Below are positions 18,494-27,885 of a stretch of DNA of 64,000 nt, in pieces. Where the stretch lies: positions 1-64,000 of the forward strand of contig NZ_AAVU01000026.1 in the NCBI RefSeq assembly GCF_000169095.1, given 5' to 3'. How positions within the stretch are numbered: position 1 is the first letter of the stretch; each line of letters begins with the position of its first letter. The position numbers and the translations under genes were made by a program. The notes beneath the pieces are model-generated. The model was given only the letters and a program-made list of their open reading frames with translations, was not told the origin of the DNA and made no database searches. This DNA comes from Lyngbya sp. PCC 8106. Lineage in GTDB: Bacteria; Cyanobacteriota; Cyanobacteriia; Cyanobacteriales; Microcoleaceae.

Positions 18494-18930
18494 CTCCTAG
18501 AGGCTTTGCAAGCAAAAGCCTATAATTTGCTTATTTTGATCTAAATACTAAACTGAGAAGGTCTCAAATTCAAGACATCATCAGTAGAAGCACTCAAAAC
18601 ACTTTTAACAAATTATACTTCGGTTTGATCCCAAATCCAGAATATCTTAGAAAAATCAAAACATCAACCTCTGCCGTGAAGTTTTACACAATCTTGACAA
18701 TTGTGCCAATATTTTGACTAAATTTTGAAAATTTGCTGAGGATCATCATTGCTGGAGTTGAACATCTAGAAGAAGCAGGTGCAAATTGGGTCAGTTACTT
18801 CTTTAAGAGACTAACCCCTAGAACTTTGACGGGAGTTACCCCCATTCTTTGTCTCATAAATCAAACCTGAGATAGATTTTTTAGAGTCAAACATTTGTTA
18901 AAATTCTGTGGTATTCTGATTGAATTAGCA
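18494..18930. other. Divergent intergenic region, 437 bp
   Basis: It separates the sulfotransferase (minus) and fibrillin (plus) genes. AGGCTTT/AAAGCCT at 18501-18521 form a 7-bp hairpin just upstream of the sulfotransferase Shine-Dalgarno. TTGACA occurs near 18695 but lacks a well-spaced -10. There is no gene here that I can support. Confidence 0.5.
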
Positions 18931-19557
18931 ATGGTTAGTGATAATTCAATAGAAAAGACAAGTGCTGAAATGATTAAAAAGGCAAAATTATTAGAGCTGA
19001 TTTACGGCAAAAATCGCGGTTTATTAGCAAGTAAGCTAGATTGTCAGGCAATTTTAGCAGCAATCGCTCAACTCGAAGATTATAATCCTTATCCTCAGCC
19101 TCTAGAAGTAGCCGAACTTTTGGATGGAAACTGGAAATTACTTTATACCAGTAGTCAAGAATTATTAGGAATTGATCGTTTTCCCTTCTATAATCTTAGC
19201 AATGTCTATCAATGTATACGAGTCCAAACAGGTAAAATATACAATATAGCGGAGTTGGTTGGTATTCCGTATTCAGAAGGTTTAGTGAGTGTAGTTGCTA
19301 AATTTGAATCGGTTTCCAATCGACGAGTTGAGGTTAAATTTAATCGGTTTGTCGTCGGTTTACAGCGTTTTTTGGGTTATCAATCTCCTAATCAGTTTAT
19401 TAATGCAATTGAAACAGACAAAAAGTTTTTAGGAATTGATTTTACAATTAATCCAGAGACTCAACAAGGATGGTTGGATTTTACCTATCTAGATGATAAT
19501 ATGCGAATTGGACGAGGGAATGAAGGGAGTGTCTTTGTCCTGAGTAAAGTTCCCTAA
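18931..19557 (+). CDS. PAP/fibrillin family protein (plastid-lipid-associated type)
   Basis: A 208-residue lipocalin-like fibrillin. The signature N-terminal helix (KAKLLELIYGKNRG) is followed by LDGNWKLLYTSSQELLGIDRFPFYNLSNVYQCI. Later strands read VEVKFNRFVVGLQRFLGY and LDFTYLDDNMRIGRGNEGSVFVLSK. Fibrillins of cyanobacteria and plastids associate with thylakoid membranes or lipid bodies and are linked to photoprotection; the bound ligand is unresolved. I chose ATG 18931 (MVSDNSIEK). An upstream TTG at 18895 would add a 12-residue stretch not usual for the family. No Shine-Dalgarno is evident, which is common in cyanobacteria. Confidence 0.9.
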   Translation: MVSDNSIEKTSAEMIKKAKLLELIYGKNRGLLASKLDCQAILAAIAQLEDYNPYPQPLEVAELLDGNWKLLYTSSQELLGIDRFPFYNLSNVYQCIRVQTGKIYNIAELVGIPYSEGLVSVVAKFESVSNRRVEVKFNRFVVGLQRFLGYQSPNQFINAIETDKKFLGIDFTINPETQQGWLDFTYLDDNMRIGRGNEGSVFVLSKVP

Positions 19558-19633
19558 ATTGGTGATAAAGAGTTTGAAATAAAATCACTCTCTTAATTTT
19601 TTAGCCATCACAATCTTAACAGCGTAGACCAGT

Positions 19634-20053
19634 ATGGTGCATCAAGATTCAATAGAAATTAGCACAACCGGAAATGGAGATATGCAAGATCTCACCCAAG
19701 CTGCTAATAAAATCGTTAAAAGTTCTGGTATTAAAACTGGAATGGTAAATCTTTTTAATATAGGTAGTACAGGTGCAATTGGAACAATTGAATTTGAACC
19801 CGGATTACAAAAAGATTTACCAGAAATTCTAAATCAATTAATTCCACCGAGTCAAGACTATGGTCACGAACAAACTTGGCATGATGGTAATGGACATTCT
19901 CACCTACAAGCCACTTGGCTTGGCCCTTCATTAACCGTTCCGATCAAACAAGGTCAGTTAGAGTTAGGAACCTGGCAACAAATTTTTCACTTAGAGTGTG
20001 ATATTAAACCACGTCAACGTCGAATCATAGTCACTATTTATGGAGAAAAATAA
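19634..20053 (+). CDS. YjbQ/UPF0047 family protein (secondary thiamine-phosphate synthase-like)
   Basis: A 139-residue single-domain protein with the full YjbQ signature: GMVNLFNIGSTGAIGTIEFEPG, the metal-binding-type HEQTWHDGNGHSHLQATWLG, and a C-terminal GTWQQIFHLECD followed by RQRRIIVTIYG. Members show weak thiamine-phosphate-synthase activity when tested, but their physiological role is unsettled. It follows the fibrillin gene by 76 bp in the same direction and may be co-transcribed. Length and motifs are normal. Confidence 0.9.
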   Translation: MVHQDSIEISTTGNGDMQDLTQAANKIVKSSGIKTGMVNLFNIGSTGAIGTIEFEPGLQKDLPEILNQLIPPSQDYGHEQTWHDGNGHSHLQATWLGPSLTVPIKQGQLELGTWQQIFHLECDIKPRQRRIIVTIYGEK

Positions 20054-20130
20054 ACAGTTTCTTAGCGTCGCCTTGAGATGGATTGAGTTAAACCTTGATT
20101 GAGTTTAAAATCAATAAATGGGTTATGTTA

Positions 20131-20238
20131 TGCTAAATCCGGTTCTCATACTCCTCTCATTTTCGGAGCCTAGATTATTTATGATAGAACGGGATTAGGT
20201 CAATTTCTATAAAGGGATTTTGACAACCGGACTTAGTA
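20131..20238. repeat. MITE-like element, 108 bp
   Basis: The ends TGCTAAATCCGGTT and AACCGGACTTAGTA are inverted repeats matching at 12 of 14 positions, and the interior has no coding capacity. This is the form of a miniature inverted-repeat element. Copy number elsewhere cannot be judged from this window. Confidence 0.55.
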
Positions 20239-20298
20239 TTAGATTTTATTGATCGGTAGAGGTATAAATATATAGACAATAAAAAGATTACATAACTC

Positions 20299-20326
20299 TT
20301 GCCAATTGTAAAAATCATGTTATAAT
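20299..20326 (+). promoter_or_regulatory. Candidate promoter of the polysaccharide cluster
   Basis: TTGCCA (20299-20304), a 16-base spacer and a perfect TATAAT (20321-20326). It would give a leader of about 345 nt before the first glycosyltransferase. Confidence 0.55.
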
Positions 20327-20677
20327 AACAGAGGTTAACATTAGTTATTTAAAAATAAAATTTGATGTACTAACTGCAACTCAATTAAAAAACTCTTGCT
20401 CTACGATGTAGATTAACGGAGAAAACCAAGGACTAAGATTATGAAGTGTATAGTTCTAGAATGCTAATTTATAGACCAATAGACGTTCTTATTTTGTGAT
20501 CTGTAATTCATTCAATTAAGCACCAAAGAAAAAGATGCTTGTTTCGGTTTCGGCAATTTAAGTTGACAGATTATGAAATATAGATTATATTTTTACCATA
20601 AATTTAAACTATGTTTAAATGTTTAAAATAAAATAAATGAACTTCTTTAAGAAGTATATATTAGACAGGATGTATCT

Positions 20678-21799
20678 ATGAAAATCGCCTTAGTTCACGA
20701 CTATCTAACTCAAAAAGGAGGAGCAGAACGGGTTTTTGAACTGCTTTGCCATGCTTTTCCAAAAGCAGATATTTTTACTTCATTATATGAACCTCAAGAA
20801 ACAATTAATCTTGAAAATAGACTTGTATACACAACAGCTCTGCAAAATATTCCGGGAGCATCCAAAAATTTTAGACTGCTAGCACCATTTTATTATCGAG
20901 CTTTTCGAGCTTTAGACTTACAAGAGTACGACTTAATTATTAGTAGTAGCACTAGCTTTGCGAAAGCAGTGAGAAAGCGAATTGGAGCCAAGCATATCTG
21001 TTTTTGTCATAATGTTACTCGTTTTCTTTGGGATACGGAAACTTACTTAGACAAATATCAAAGATATCGAGCATTTTATCCATTTCTAGAGCAAGTCTTC
21101 CGAGCGATGAGAAAAGTTGATCATAAATATGCTCAGGAACCAGATGTTTATATTGCTAACTCGACAGAAGTTGCCAAGCGCATTCGGCAAATTTACAACA
21201 AAAATGCGATGGTCGTGAATTATCCTATCGATACCAATAAGTTTTTCTTTTCGAGTTCAAAACAAGATTATTTTCTTGTCGCATCTCGTTTCTTAGGATA
21301 TAAGCGCATTGATATCACGATTAAAGCATTTAATAAATTAGGATTACCCTTGAAAATTATTGGTAGTGGTCCCGAAGAAGAATCGTTGAGATCTTTAGCA
21401 AAAGAGAATATTGAATTTTTAGGTTTTGTCAGTGATGAACAGCGCAAAGAATTAATGACAAATGCCCGTGCTGTAATTGTTTCTGCTCTAGAAGACTATG
21501 GTTTAGTTCCGGTAGAAGCAAATGCCAGTGGCACCCCTGTTATTGCCTATGGTGCAGGTGGTGTCTTAGATACTCAAATTCCTGAATATACAGGATTATT
21601 TTTTGAGGAACAAACATCAGAATCACTTTATGCAGCCCTAATTAAATTCCAGGAAATTCAATGGAATTATTCAGGAATTAGAGATCATGCGGTGAATAAA
21701 TTTTCACAGACTGCATTTTTTAGTAAACTTGAACCCATCTTCAAACAGCTTTGTGGACAAAGAATTATAATTGAAGAACCCCAGTCCAAAATTGCTTAG
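20678..21799 (+). CDS. Family 4 glycosyltransferase
   Basis: A 373-residue GT4 (GT-B fold) enzyme and the first gene of the polysaccharide cluster. The N-terminal domain begins MKIALVHDYLTQKGGAERVFELL, the acceptor-side glycine loop. The C-terminal nucleotide-sugar domain has VASRFLGYKRIDITIKAF and the E-x7-E motif in LEDYGLVPVEANASGTPVIAYG. It should add a sugar to a lipid-linked or growing glycan on the cytoplasmic side of the membrane; donor and acceptor are unknown. The gap to the Wzc-like gene is 10 bases, so the two are probably co-translated. The ATG is preceded by ACAGGATG. Confidence 0.93.
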   Translation: MKIALVHDYLTQKGGAERVFELLCHAFPKADIFTSLYEPQETINLENRLVYTTALQNIPGASKNFRLLAPFYYRAFRALDLQEYDLIISSSTSFAKAVRKRIGAKHICFCHNVTRFLWDTETYLDKYQRYRAFYPFLEQVFRAMRKVDHKYAQEPDVYIANSTEVAKRIRQIYNKNAMVVNYPIDTNKFFFSSSKQDYFLVASRFLGYKRIDITIKAFNKLGLPLKIIGSGPEEESLRSLAKENIEFLGFVSDEQRKELMTNARAVIVSALEDYGLVPVEANASGTPVIAYGAGGVLDTQIPEYTGLFFEEQTSESLYAALIKFQEIQWNYSGIRDHAVNKFSQTAFFSKLEPIFKQLCGQRIIIEEPQSKIA

Positions 21800-21809
21800 G
21801 TAGAGGGTC

Positions 21810-24035
21810 ATGACATCAAACTTTTCTGAGAACAATTCTGAAGCAGATTTAGGGTATGGTAAACTCTTAGAAATTATTCTGCGCCGACGCTTTTGGCTGC
21901 TGACTATATTTGTAACCGTTCTATCGATTGCCGTGGTTAAAACGAAGTGGTATACCGAACCAACTTATGAAAGTAAAATGCAGCTTTTAGTTCAGCCTAA
22001 TTTTCCGGCTAAAACGACTTTAGAAGGAGAACAAGAAACTCTATCTTCGGAAGAAGATTATGCTACTCAATTGACACTGATGCGAAGTTCTCAGTTTACA
22101 GAAAAAGCAGCCAAATTACTACGACCAGAATATCCATTAATAGAAGGAGGAGACATTGAGAAAAATTTAACTTTATCTCAAATAGAAGAGGGAGACACTC
22201 AAACTCGAGTTTTTGAAGCAGTATACACCGATAATAATCCGATTAAAACTCAGGAAGTGTTAACAGCAATGCAGAAAGTCTATCAAGACTATAATATCAA
22301 ACAAGATCAACTCCGTTTAGAGCAAGGGTTATCATTTATAAATGAAGGATTGCCGACTGCTCAAGAAAAATTACTTCAAGCTGAAGGATCTTTAGAAGCA
22401 TTTCGGGAAAAAGAAAACCTTATTGATCCTGAAGAGCAAGCTAAAGCTGTCAGTGATGCACTGAACACTGTAGAAAAAGATTTGCTCGAAACCCGTATTC
22501 AATATCAAAGTGTTCAAGCCCGTTATGAAACCTTACAAGAGCAACTTGAACTGTCTCCCCAACAAGCAAAAATTACAGCTCGTTTAAGTGAATCTTCTCG
22601 TTATCAAGAATTATTAAATAAACTTCAACAAACAGAAATTCTTCTGGCTGAACAACGAACAATATTTACCGATGCTGATCCCGAAGTGCAAAAGTTACTG
22701 GAACAACGTCAAAGTTTACTGGCATTATTGAGACAAGAAATCATCCGAATTTTAGGGAGAATCCCAGCCGAACTTAATATAACAGCCGAAGATTTACTCA
22801 AAACTGGACAGCTCAGTGGTATCGATCAGGAGTTAGTTCGTCAACTCGCTGAAACTCAAACAGAATTGCAAACACTACAAGCTCGCCTGCAAAGTTTAGC
22901 GGTAAGTGAAGAAGAACTGCGAGCAAGATTGAATCAATTTCCAAGTGTAATTGCTAACTACAATCGATTACAGCCCGAAGTAGAAATTCAACGGATGACG
23001 ATTGAGCAACTGTTAGAAAAAAGGCAAGAAATTAGTTTAGAAATTACTCGAGGAGGGTTCAATTGGCAAGTTGTAGAACCTCCTCAGTTAGGAAGACAAA
23101 TTGCACCCAATCTGAAAAAAAATGTAGCTTTGGGCGGAGTAGTGGGATTATTCCTTGGAGGAATTGCTGCTTTCTTGCGAGAAAGTATGGATGATACAGT
23201 TCATAGTTCTGATGATTTAAAGGAAAAGGTTGCGATACCCTTATTAGGAATTGTGCCTAAAATTCCTCATGCTCAATCCAGCAGTTCAATTATAAATCTA
23301 CCTTTCCGTAAATCTTCCACTCAAGATTCTGTAATTTTACGGACTATTTATTGGCTTCCATTTCGAGAATCCCTTGACTTGATTTACAAAAATATCCAAC
23401 TGTTGAGTTCACCCAAAAAACCCAAATCTCTATTAGTGACTTCAGCACTAAACGGAGCCGGTAAATCGACTTTAGTTGTCGGATTAGCTATAAGCGCAGC
23501 TCGCTTACATCAGAGGGTTTTACTAATCGATGCAAACTTACGTTCTCCCGCACTCCACGAACAGCTCAATCTTTCTAATGAACAAGGATTATCAACTTTT
23601 TTATCAAATGAAGTTTCGATGCCCCACTTAAATCAAATTTCTGCTTTAGGTTTGAGTATTGACGTTTTAACCGGAGGGTCAATTACTGCTGATCCAGTCA
23701 AGCTTTTGAGTTCTCATAAAATGCGACAACTGATGACAATTTTTGAAAGAAATTATGATTTAATATTATTGGATACATCTCCGATTCTGGGAACAGTAGA
23801 TGTCCTAGAAACGGCTTCATTTTGTGATGGAGTTGTTCTCGTCGAACGAATCGATCAAATTACTCAAACAGAACTTAATCAAGCAACTACAATGCTTAAA
23901 AAATTAAATGTTATTGGAATTGTCGCGAATGCTTCTAACAACACAAAAAGTAACCAAATAACGTATATCGAAAAAAATGGTCAACTCTCAAATTCAGTAA
24001 CCCACTCAATCGTTAACTTGCGAGACTATAGCTAG
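21810..24035 (+). CDS. Wzc-like polysaccharide co-polymerase with tyrosine-kinase-like ATPase domain
   Basis: A 741-residue inner-membrane protein. It has an N-terminal Wzz domain, a first transmembrane segment at about residues 29-44, long periplasmic coiled coils (about 170-420), a second transmembrane segment (ALGGVVGLFLGGIAAFL, about 435-452), then a cytoplasmic P-loop domain. Walker A is NGAGKST (residues 548-554) and Walker B is LILLDTSP (D655). The Walker A' motif reads LLIDANLRSP, so the second Asp of the usual DxDxR is Asn576. The C terminus lacks the usual tyrosine cluster; only one Tyr stands near the end. The family controls chain length and export of capsule/exopolysaccharide. 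Kinase activity here is therefore doubtful. Confidence 0.9.
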   Translation: MTSNFSENNSEADLGYGKLLEIILRRRFWLLTIFVTVLSIAVVKTKWYTEPTYESKMQLLVQPNFPAKTTLEGEQETLSSEEDYATQLTLMRSSQFTEKAAKLLRPEYPLIEGGDIEKNLTLSQIEEGDTQTRVFEAVYTDNNPIKTQEVLTAMQKVYQDYNIKQDQLRLEQGLSFINEGLPTAQEKLLQAEGSLEAFREKENLIDPEEQAKAVSDALNTVEKDLLETRIQYQSVQARYETLQEQLELSPQQAKITARLSESSRYQELLNKLQQTEILLAEQRTIFTDADPEVQKLLEQRQSLLALLRQEIIRILGRIPAELNITAEDLLKTGQLSGIDQELVRQLAETQTELQTLQARLQSLAVSEEELRARLNQFPSVIANYNRLQPEVEIQRMTIEQLLEKRQEISLEITRGGFNWQVVEPPQLGRQIAPNLKKNVALGGVVGLFLGGIAAFLRESMDDTVHSSDDLKEKVAIPLLGIVPKIPHAQSSSSIINLPFRKSSTQDSVILRTIYWLPFRESLDLIYKNIQLLSSPKKPKSLLVTSALNGAGKSTLVVGLAISAARLHQRVLLIDANLRSPALHEQLNLSNEQGLSTFLSNEVSMPHLNQISALGLSIDVLTGGSITADPVKLLSSHKMRQLMTIFERNYDLILLDTSPILGTVDVLETASFCDGVVLVERIDQITQTELNQATTMLKKLNVIGIVANASNNTKSNQITYIEKNGQLSNSVTHSIVNLRDYS

Positions 24036-24089
24036 TTTACCAAAATTTCATTGTTAATCTCCTAAAATATACAAGGATAGTTTTTGAAT

Positions 24090-25946
24090 ATGACTCTAAC
24101 TCTAGAACTCAAAAAAAATTTCAAACATCTAGTTAAAAAGACCAGTATTTGGAAAGATAATTCTGTTATCTTTAAAGAATTTAAAAATTTTCGTAAAACT
24201 CTGACTCTAGCAATAATATTTACTTTCTTGGCAGCAGCCTTTGAAGGATTTGGAGTTGGATTTCTTTTAACATTTTTACAAAACCTTACTGAACCAGATG
24301 CAGAACCCATCCGTACAGGAATTGAATGGTTTGATATTTGGATACTGGGAGTAAATGCCACAACGATTGCGCGAATTTATCGAATATCTGCTCTGATATT
24401 ACTAACAACATTAGCACGAACCAGTATGATGTATCTGAGTGATGTCTACGGTGGCTTGTCTCAGAGTTATCTGGGATATTATTTACGAGTTCGTATATTT
24501 GAACAACTTCAAGGACTAAGCTTAAGTTTTTTCAGCAAAACTCGTTCCGGAGAGTTAGTTAATAGTATTACCTCTGAAATTGGACAGTTAATGCAAGCTG
24601 TTCAACTTTTCTTTTTTATATTAGTAAGAAGTTCGGTTTTGATGGTATACATTATTTCGATGATGTTACTATCTTGGCAGTTAACTGTTCTTTCACTGAT
24701 ACTGTTTAGCTTGCTAACGGTCGGAGTTTCCACTCTTATTAAGAAGGTTAGAGAGATCAGTTTTGAAAAAACAAAAGCTAGAGGTTCCTATACTGCAACC
24801 GCAATCGAGTTTATTAATGGAATTAACACAGTTCAAGCATCTGCGGCGGAAGACTTCGAGCGTAAACGTTTCTACCAAACCAGTAAAAAACTCTTAGAAA
24901 CAGAAAATGATACTGTTACCTATAGTGCTTCAGTGGTTCCGATTTCCGAAGCCGTAGCCACCCTGATTTTAGTGGGAATATTAATGTTATCTTTTGCTAT
25001 TTTTATTCCAAACGATCAATTACAGATTTCTTCCTTACTCACATTTCTATTTATTCTATTTCGCTTAATGCCAATTACTCGTCAACTTAATAATGCTCGT
25101 ACAAGGCTGAGTGGTTTTCAAGGTTCAATTGATAATATTAAAGAACTCCTGAGAACTGATGATAAACTTTATCTAAAAAATGGAACTCAGCCTTTCGTTA
25201 AATTACAAAAATCTATAGAGTTTCAATCGGTTAAGTTCGGTTATGATGAAAAAGATTTAGTCTTGAAGGGTATTAATTTAACATTTAATCGAGGAGAAAC
25301 AACCGCATTGGTAGGTGCATCGGGAGCAGGAAAAACAACTATAGCAAGTCTAGTTCCTCGCTTTTATGATGTTACTCAAGGTCAAATCTTAATAGATGGA
25401 ATAGATCTACGAGAATTTGATATTTACTCACTGCGTCGAAGAATTTCAGTGGTGAGTCAAGATACTTTTATATTTAATACTACCGTTCGAGATAATATAG
25501 CCTATGCTTTAGAAAATGTCGAAGAGGAAGCTGTTTTAGAAGCCGCTCGTTTTGCCAATGCTTTGGATTTTATTCAAGAACTCCCTCTCGGGTTAGATAC
25601 AAAATTAGGAGATCGAGGTGTACGATTATCGGGAGGTCAACGACAACGAATTGCAATCGCCCGCGCCATTTTACGCGATCCAGATATTCTGATTCTGGAT
25701 GAAGCAACCAGCGCTTTAGATTCAGTTTCAGAACGATTAATTCAAGAATCAATGGAAAAACTAGCCGTAGGTCGAACGGTAATTGCTATTGCTCATCGAC
25801 TTTCAACCATTGTTAGAGCAGACAAAGTTGTAGTGCTTGAACAAGGACAAATTGTGGAAGAGGGAGGTTATCAAGAGTTGTTAGAACAGCGTGGAAAACT
25901 TTGGAAATATCATCAAATGCAGCACGATTTAAGTCAAGTTAGCTAA
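24090..25946 (+). CDS. ABC exporter (MsbA/PglK-type), membrane and ATPase domains fused
   Basis: About 618 residues. The N-terminal ~330 residues hold about six membrane segments (for example LTLAIIFTFLAAAFEGFGVG and LILVGILMLSFAIFI). The nucleotide-binding domain follows, with Walker A ALVGASGAGKTT, signature LSGGQRQRIAIARA, Walker B ILILDEATSALD and switch IAHRLST. Half-transporters of this type flip lipid-linked glycans (PglK, WlaB) or lipid A (MsbA). Its place between the Wzc-like gene and glycosyltransferases suggests it flips the lipid-linked repeat unit, a role usually filled by Wzx. I chose ATG 24090, 11 bases after AAGGAT; TTG 24084 is also in frame. Confidence 0.9.
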   Translation: MTLTLELKKNFKHLVKKTSIWKDNSVIFKEFKNFRKTLTLAIIFTFLAAAFEGFGVGFLLTFLQNLTEPDAEPIRTGIEWFDIWILGVNATTIARIYRISALILLTTLARTSMMYLSDVYGGLSQSYLGYYLRVRIFEQLQGLSLSFFSKTRSGELVNSITSEIGQLMQAVQLFFFILVRSSVLMVYIISMMLLSWQLTVLSLILFSLLTVGVSTLIKKVREISFEKTKARGSYTATAIEFINGINTVQASAAEDFERKRFYQTSKKLLETENDTVTYSASVVPISEAVATLILVGILMLSFAIFIPNDQLQISSLLTFLFILFRLMPITRQLNNARTRLSGFQGSIDNIKELLRTDDKLYLKNGTQPFVKLQKSIEFQSVKFGYDEKDLVLKGINLTFNRGETTALVGASGAGKTTIASLVPRFYDVTQGQILIDGIDLREFDIYSLRRRISVVSQDTFIFNTTVRDNIAYALENVEEEAVLEAARFANALDFIQELPLGLDTKLGDRGVRLSGGQRQRIAIARAILRDPDILILDEATSALDSVSERLIQESMEKLAVGRTVIAIAHRLSTIVRADKVVVLEQGQIVEEGGYQELLEQRGKLWKYHQMQHDLSQVS

Positions 25947-25964
25947 ACAGGATGGAAAATAATC

Positions 25965-26804
25965 ATGCAGAGTCCAGAGGTTAATTATCTAGCAGGTCGT
26001 CCAAATTCTAGGGGTATTCTCTATTATGCAAAAGGGGAACGGTGGATTAAAGAGGCATTGCAATCGGCTCAAAGTGTTAAGGCTGTCATGCCGAATATTA
26101 AAACTGCAATCGTATCCGATACACCACTTCCGAAAGAACTCTTTGATATCCAAATCAAAGCACCAAATGAGGTAGGAATCAAGCAATTAAAGATGTGGTC
26201 ACTTCGCAAAACTCCTTTTGAAAATACTTTATATCTTGATACAGATACTTATATTGCTGATAGTATTTGGGAATTATTCGAGATGCTTAATCGGTTTGAG
26301 ATCGCTCTTGCCGTTACCCCAAGATGGATGGTTAAACTGAAAAGAAATGGAGGCAATGTAGAAGAAAATGGTGTTCCTGTTTGCTTTCCTAACCTAAATA
26401 CAGGAGTAATTGTGTATCAAAAGAACCAACGAATAGATAATTTCTTTTCTGACTGGGCAAAACTTCATAAAGATTGGGGAGAAAAACAGGATCAACCCCC
26501 ATTTCGGAATACGCTTTACCATAGTGATATTCGCTTTGGTGTTCTGCCGTCAAACTACAACTATCGCTTGCCCTATCCTGATGGTATTTGGGGAAATGTC
26601 AAAATCTTTCATGGTCATGAGGAGAACTTGGCAAAAATATGCGAAAGAATTAATGATTCAGAAAATTGGCGTATAACTTCACCTAGATATTATCACAACA
26701 ACTCGATTTTATACGGTAAATTTAGTTTGCGCCGGACTTTAAGGAGTACCTTAAGAAAAGGGTTGAGGCAACTCCAAAGAACTTTACAAGTTCATCAGGT
26801 ATAA
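25965..26804 (+). CDS. Glycosyltransferase-like protein with DxD motif (GT-A fold)
   Basis: A 279-residue protein resembling nucleotide-diphospho-sugar transferases of the GT8 type. RGILYYAKGERWIKEALQSAQSV starts the fold. KMWSLRKTPFENTLYLDTDTYI carries the DxD metal site (DTD), and FPNLNTGVIVYQKN follows. HGHEEN near residue 217 may supply a further metal ligand. Conserved features place it with poorly characterised glycosyltransferases. The substrate is unknown, and its position in the cluster suggests a role in repeat-unit assembly. It lies 18 bases after the ABC exporter. Confidence 0.75.
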   Translation: MQSPEVNYLAGRPNSRGILYYAKGERWIKEALQSAQSVKAVMPNIKTAIVSDTPLPKELFDIQIKAPNEVGIKQLKMWSLRKTPFENTLYLDTDTYIADSIWELFEMLNRFEIALAVTPRWMVKLKRNGGNVEENGVPVCFPNLNTGVIVYQKNQRIDNFFSDWAKLHKDWGEKQDQPPFRNTLYHSDIRFGVLPSNYNYRLPYPDGIWGNVKIFHGHEENLAKICERINDSENWRITSPRYYHNNSILYGKFSLRRTLRSTLRKGLRQLQRTLQVHQV

Positions 26805-26832
26805 TACCGTTAACTTTTTTTAATATCTCTAA

Positions 26833-27885
26833 GTGCAAACAATAAATTTAAAAACCATGCAGCTAAACACAGAACTCCAACTTCCTAGCTTTTCTATCGT
26901 ATATGAAACCGAAAACCTATCCAGCGTTGAACTTGAAAATATTTATCGAAGTTTAGCTTCGATAGCTACTCAAGAGATTTCTCCGAGTCAGGCTAACGAG
27001 TTTTTAATTATAGATGGTGGTAACGCGCCCCCAGAAATTATCGAACAACTAAGTACAAAATATCCTTGGATTACCGTTAAACGAGAACCGGGAATTGGTT
27101 ATCACGAAGCCAAACTTTTGGGAGCCGAACTAGCAACGGGTGAGATTGTGATTTATATGGATTCGGACTGCGAATATGAACCTCAATGGTTAAGCAGTAT
27201 ACTCACAACTTTATCGCAGAATTATGACATTGAGGTGATAGGTGGAGAAACAAGCACACCAGTTAGAAATCCCTACGAATTAGCTGTAGCAATGCACTAT
27301 TTCTTTCCTCGGTTCACTTCCCAAAAAGAACCCTATATCTCAAATCACTACTTTTTGAATGGAGTGGCTTTTCGCCGGGAATTTTTACTGCAAAATCCTT
27401 TTCCCACTAATTTACCGCTCTATCGAAGTAATTGTGCATTACATACTTATTACCTGTGTGATCTTCAAGGAAAGCAAATTTGGAAACATCCTCAAGCACA
27501 AGCGACTCACGAACCTCCAACACCATCCTTCATTTTTTGGCGTTATTTACTGAAAGGACGTGATAAAGCTTTAAGAGAAGTAATCAAGCATCGATTGACA
27601 GAGAGTGTAGATATTACAGACTCCTCTCAACTCTCAGCCCATATCAACTTTACACCCGAGCAAAAAACACACGGTGTTAGCCAAACAATTTCTCAGATCA
27701 AGCCGTTCCGTCTTAAACAAATCCGTACTGTTTTGTCACAAAACTCACGCTACTTACTTTTTTTTCCATTGGCAGTCCCCATTGTCTTGTGGTTTGAGCT
27801 ACTTTTTGTTTCGGGTCGTATTATCGCTTACTTTAAACCCGACCTTTTACTCAAACTTTACAAAGAAAAGGAGCTTCTCGAATGA
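26833..27885 (+). CDS. Family 2 glycosyltransferase
   Basis: A 350-residue protein with a GT2 domain at about residues 18-260: FLIIDGGNAPPEII, REPGIGYHEAKLLGAELATGEIVIYMDSDCEYEPQWL (the DSD motif is the metal site) and FLNGVAFRREFLL. A C-terminal hydrophobic stretch (YLLFFPLAVPIVLWFELLFV) suggests membrane attachment. The start may be GTG 26833 or ATG 26857; neither has a clear Shine-Dalgarno and both precede the domain. The stop overlaps the ATG of a 48-codon frame (ATGA). Confidence 0.85.
   Translation: MQTINLKTMQLNTELQLPSFSIVYETENLSSVELENIYRSLASIATQEISPSQANEFLIIDGGNAPPEIIEQLSTKYPWITVKREPGIGYHEAKLLGAELATGEIVIYMDSDCEYEPQWLSSILTTLSQNYDIEVIGGETSTPVRNPYELAVAMHYFFPRFTSQKEPYISNHYFLNGVAFRREFLLQNPFPTNLPLYRSNCALHTYYLCDLQGKQIWKHPQAQATHEPPTPSFIFWRYLLKGRDKALREVIKHRLTESVDITDSSQLSAHINFTPEQKTHGVSQTISQIKPFRLKQIRTVLSQNSRYLLFFPLAVPIVLWFELLFVSGRIIAYFKPDLLLKLYKEKELLE

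Larger units (their letters stand above)
20054..20677. other. Intergenic region upstream of the polysaccharide cluster, 624 bp
   Basis: It holds a MITE-like element (20131-20238), a promoter candidate (20299-20326) and then about 350 bp of AT-rich leader before the first glycosyltransferase. No open frame of interest occurs. The long leader leaves room for regulation, but no JUMPstart/ops-like element was seen. Confidence 0.6.

Noticed and set aside
20054..20677. JUMPstart/ops antitermination element before the polysaccharide cluster
   Set aside because: No GGCGGTAGC-type core was found in the leader.
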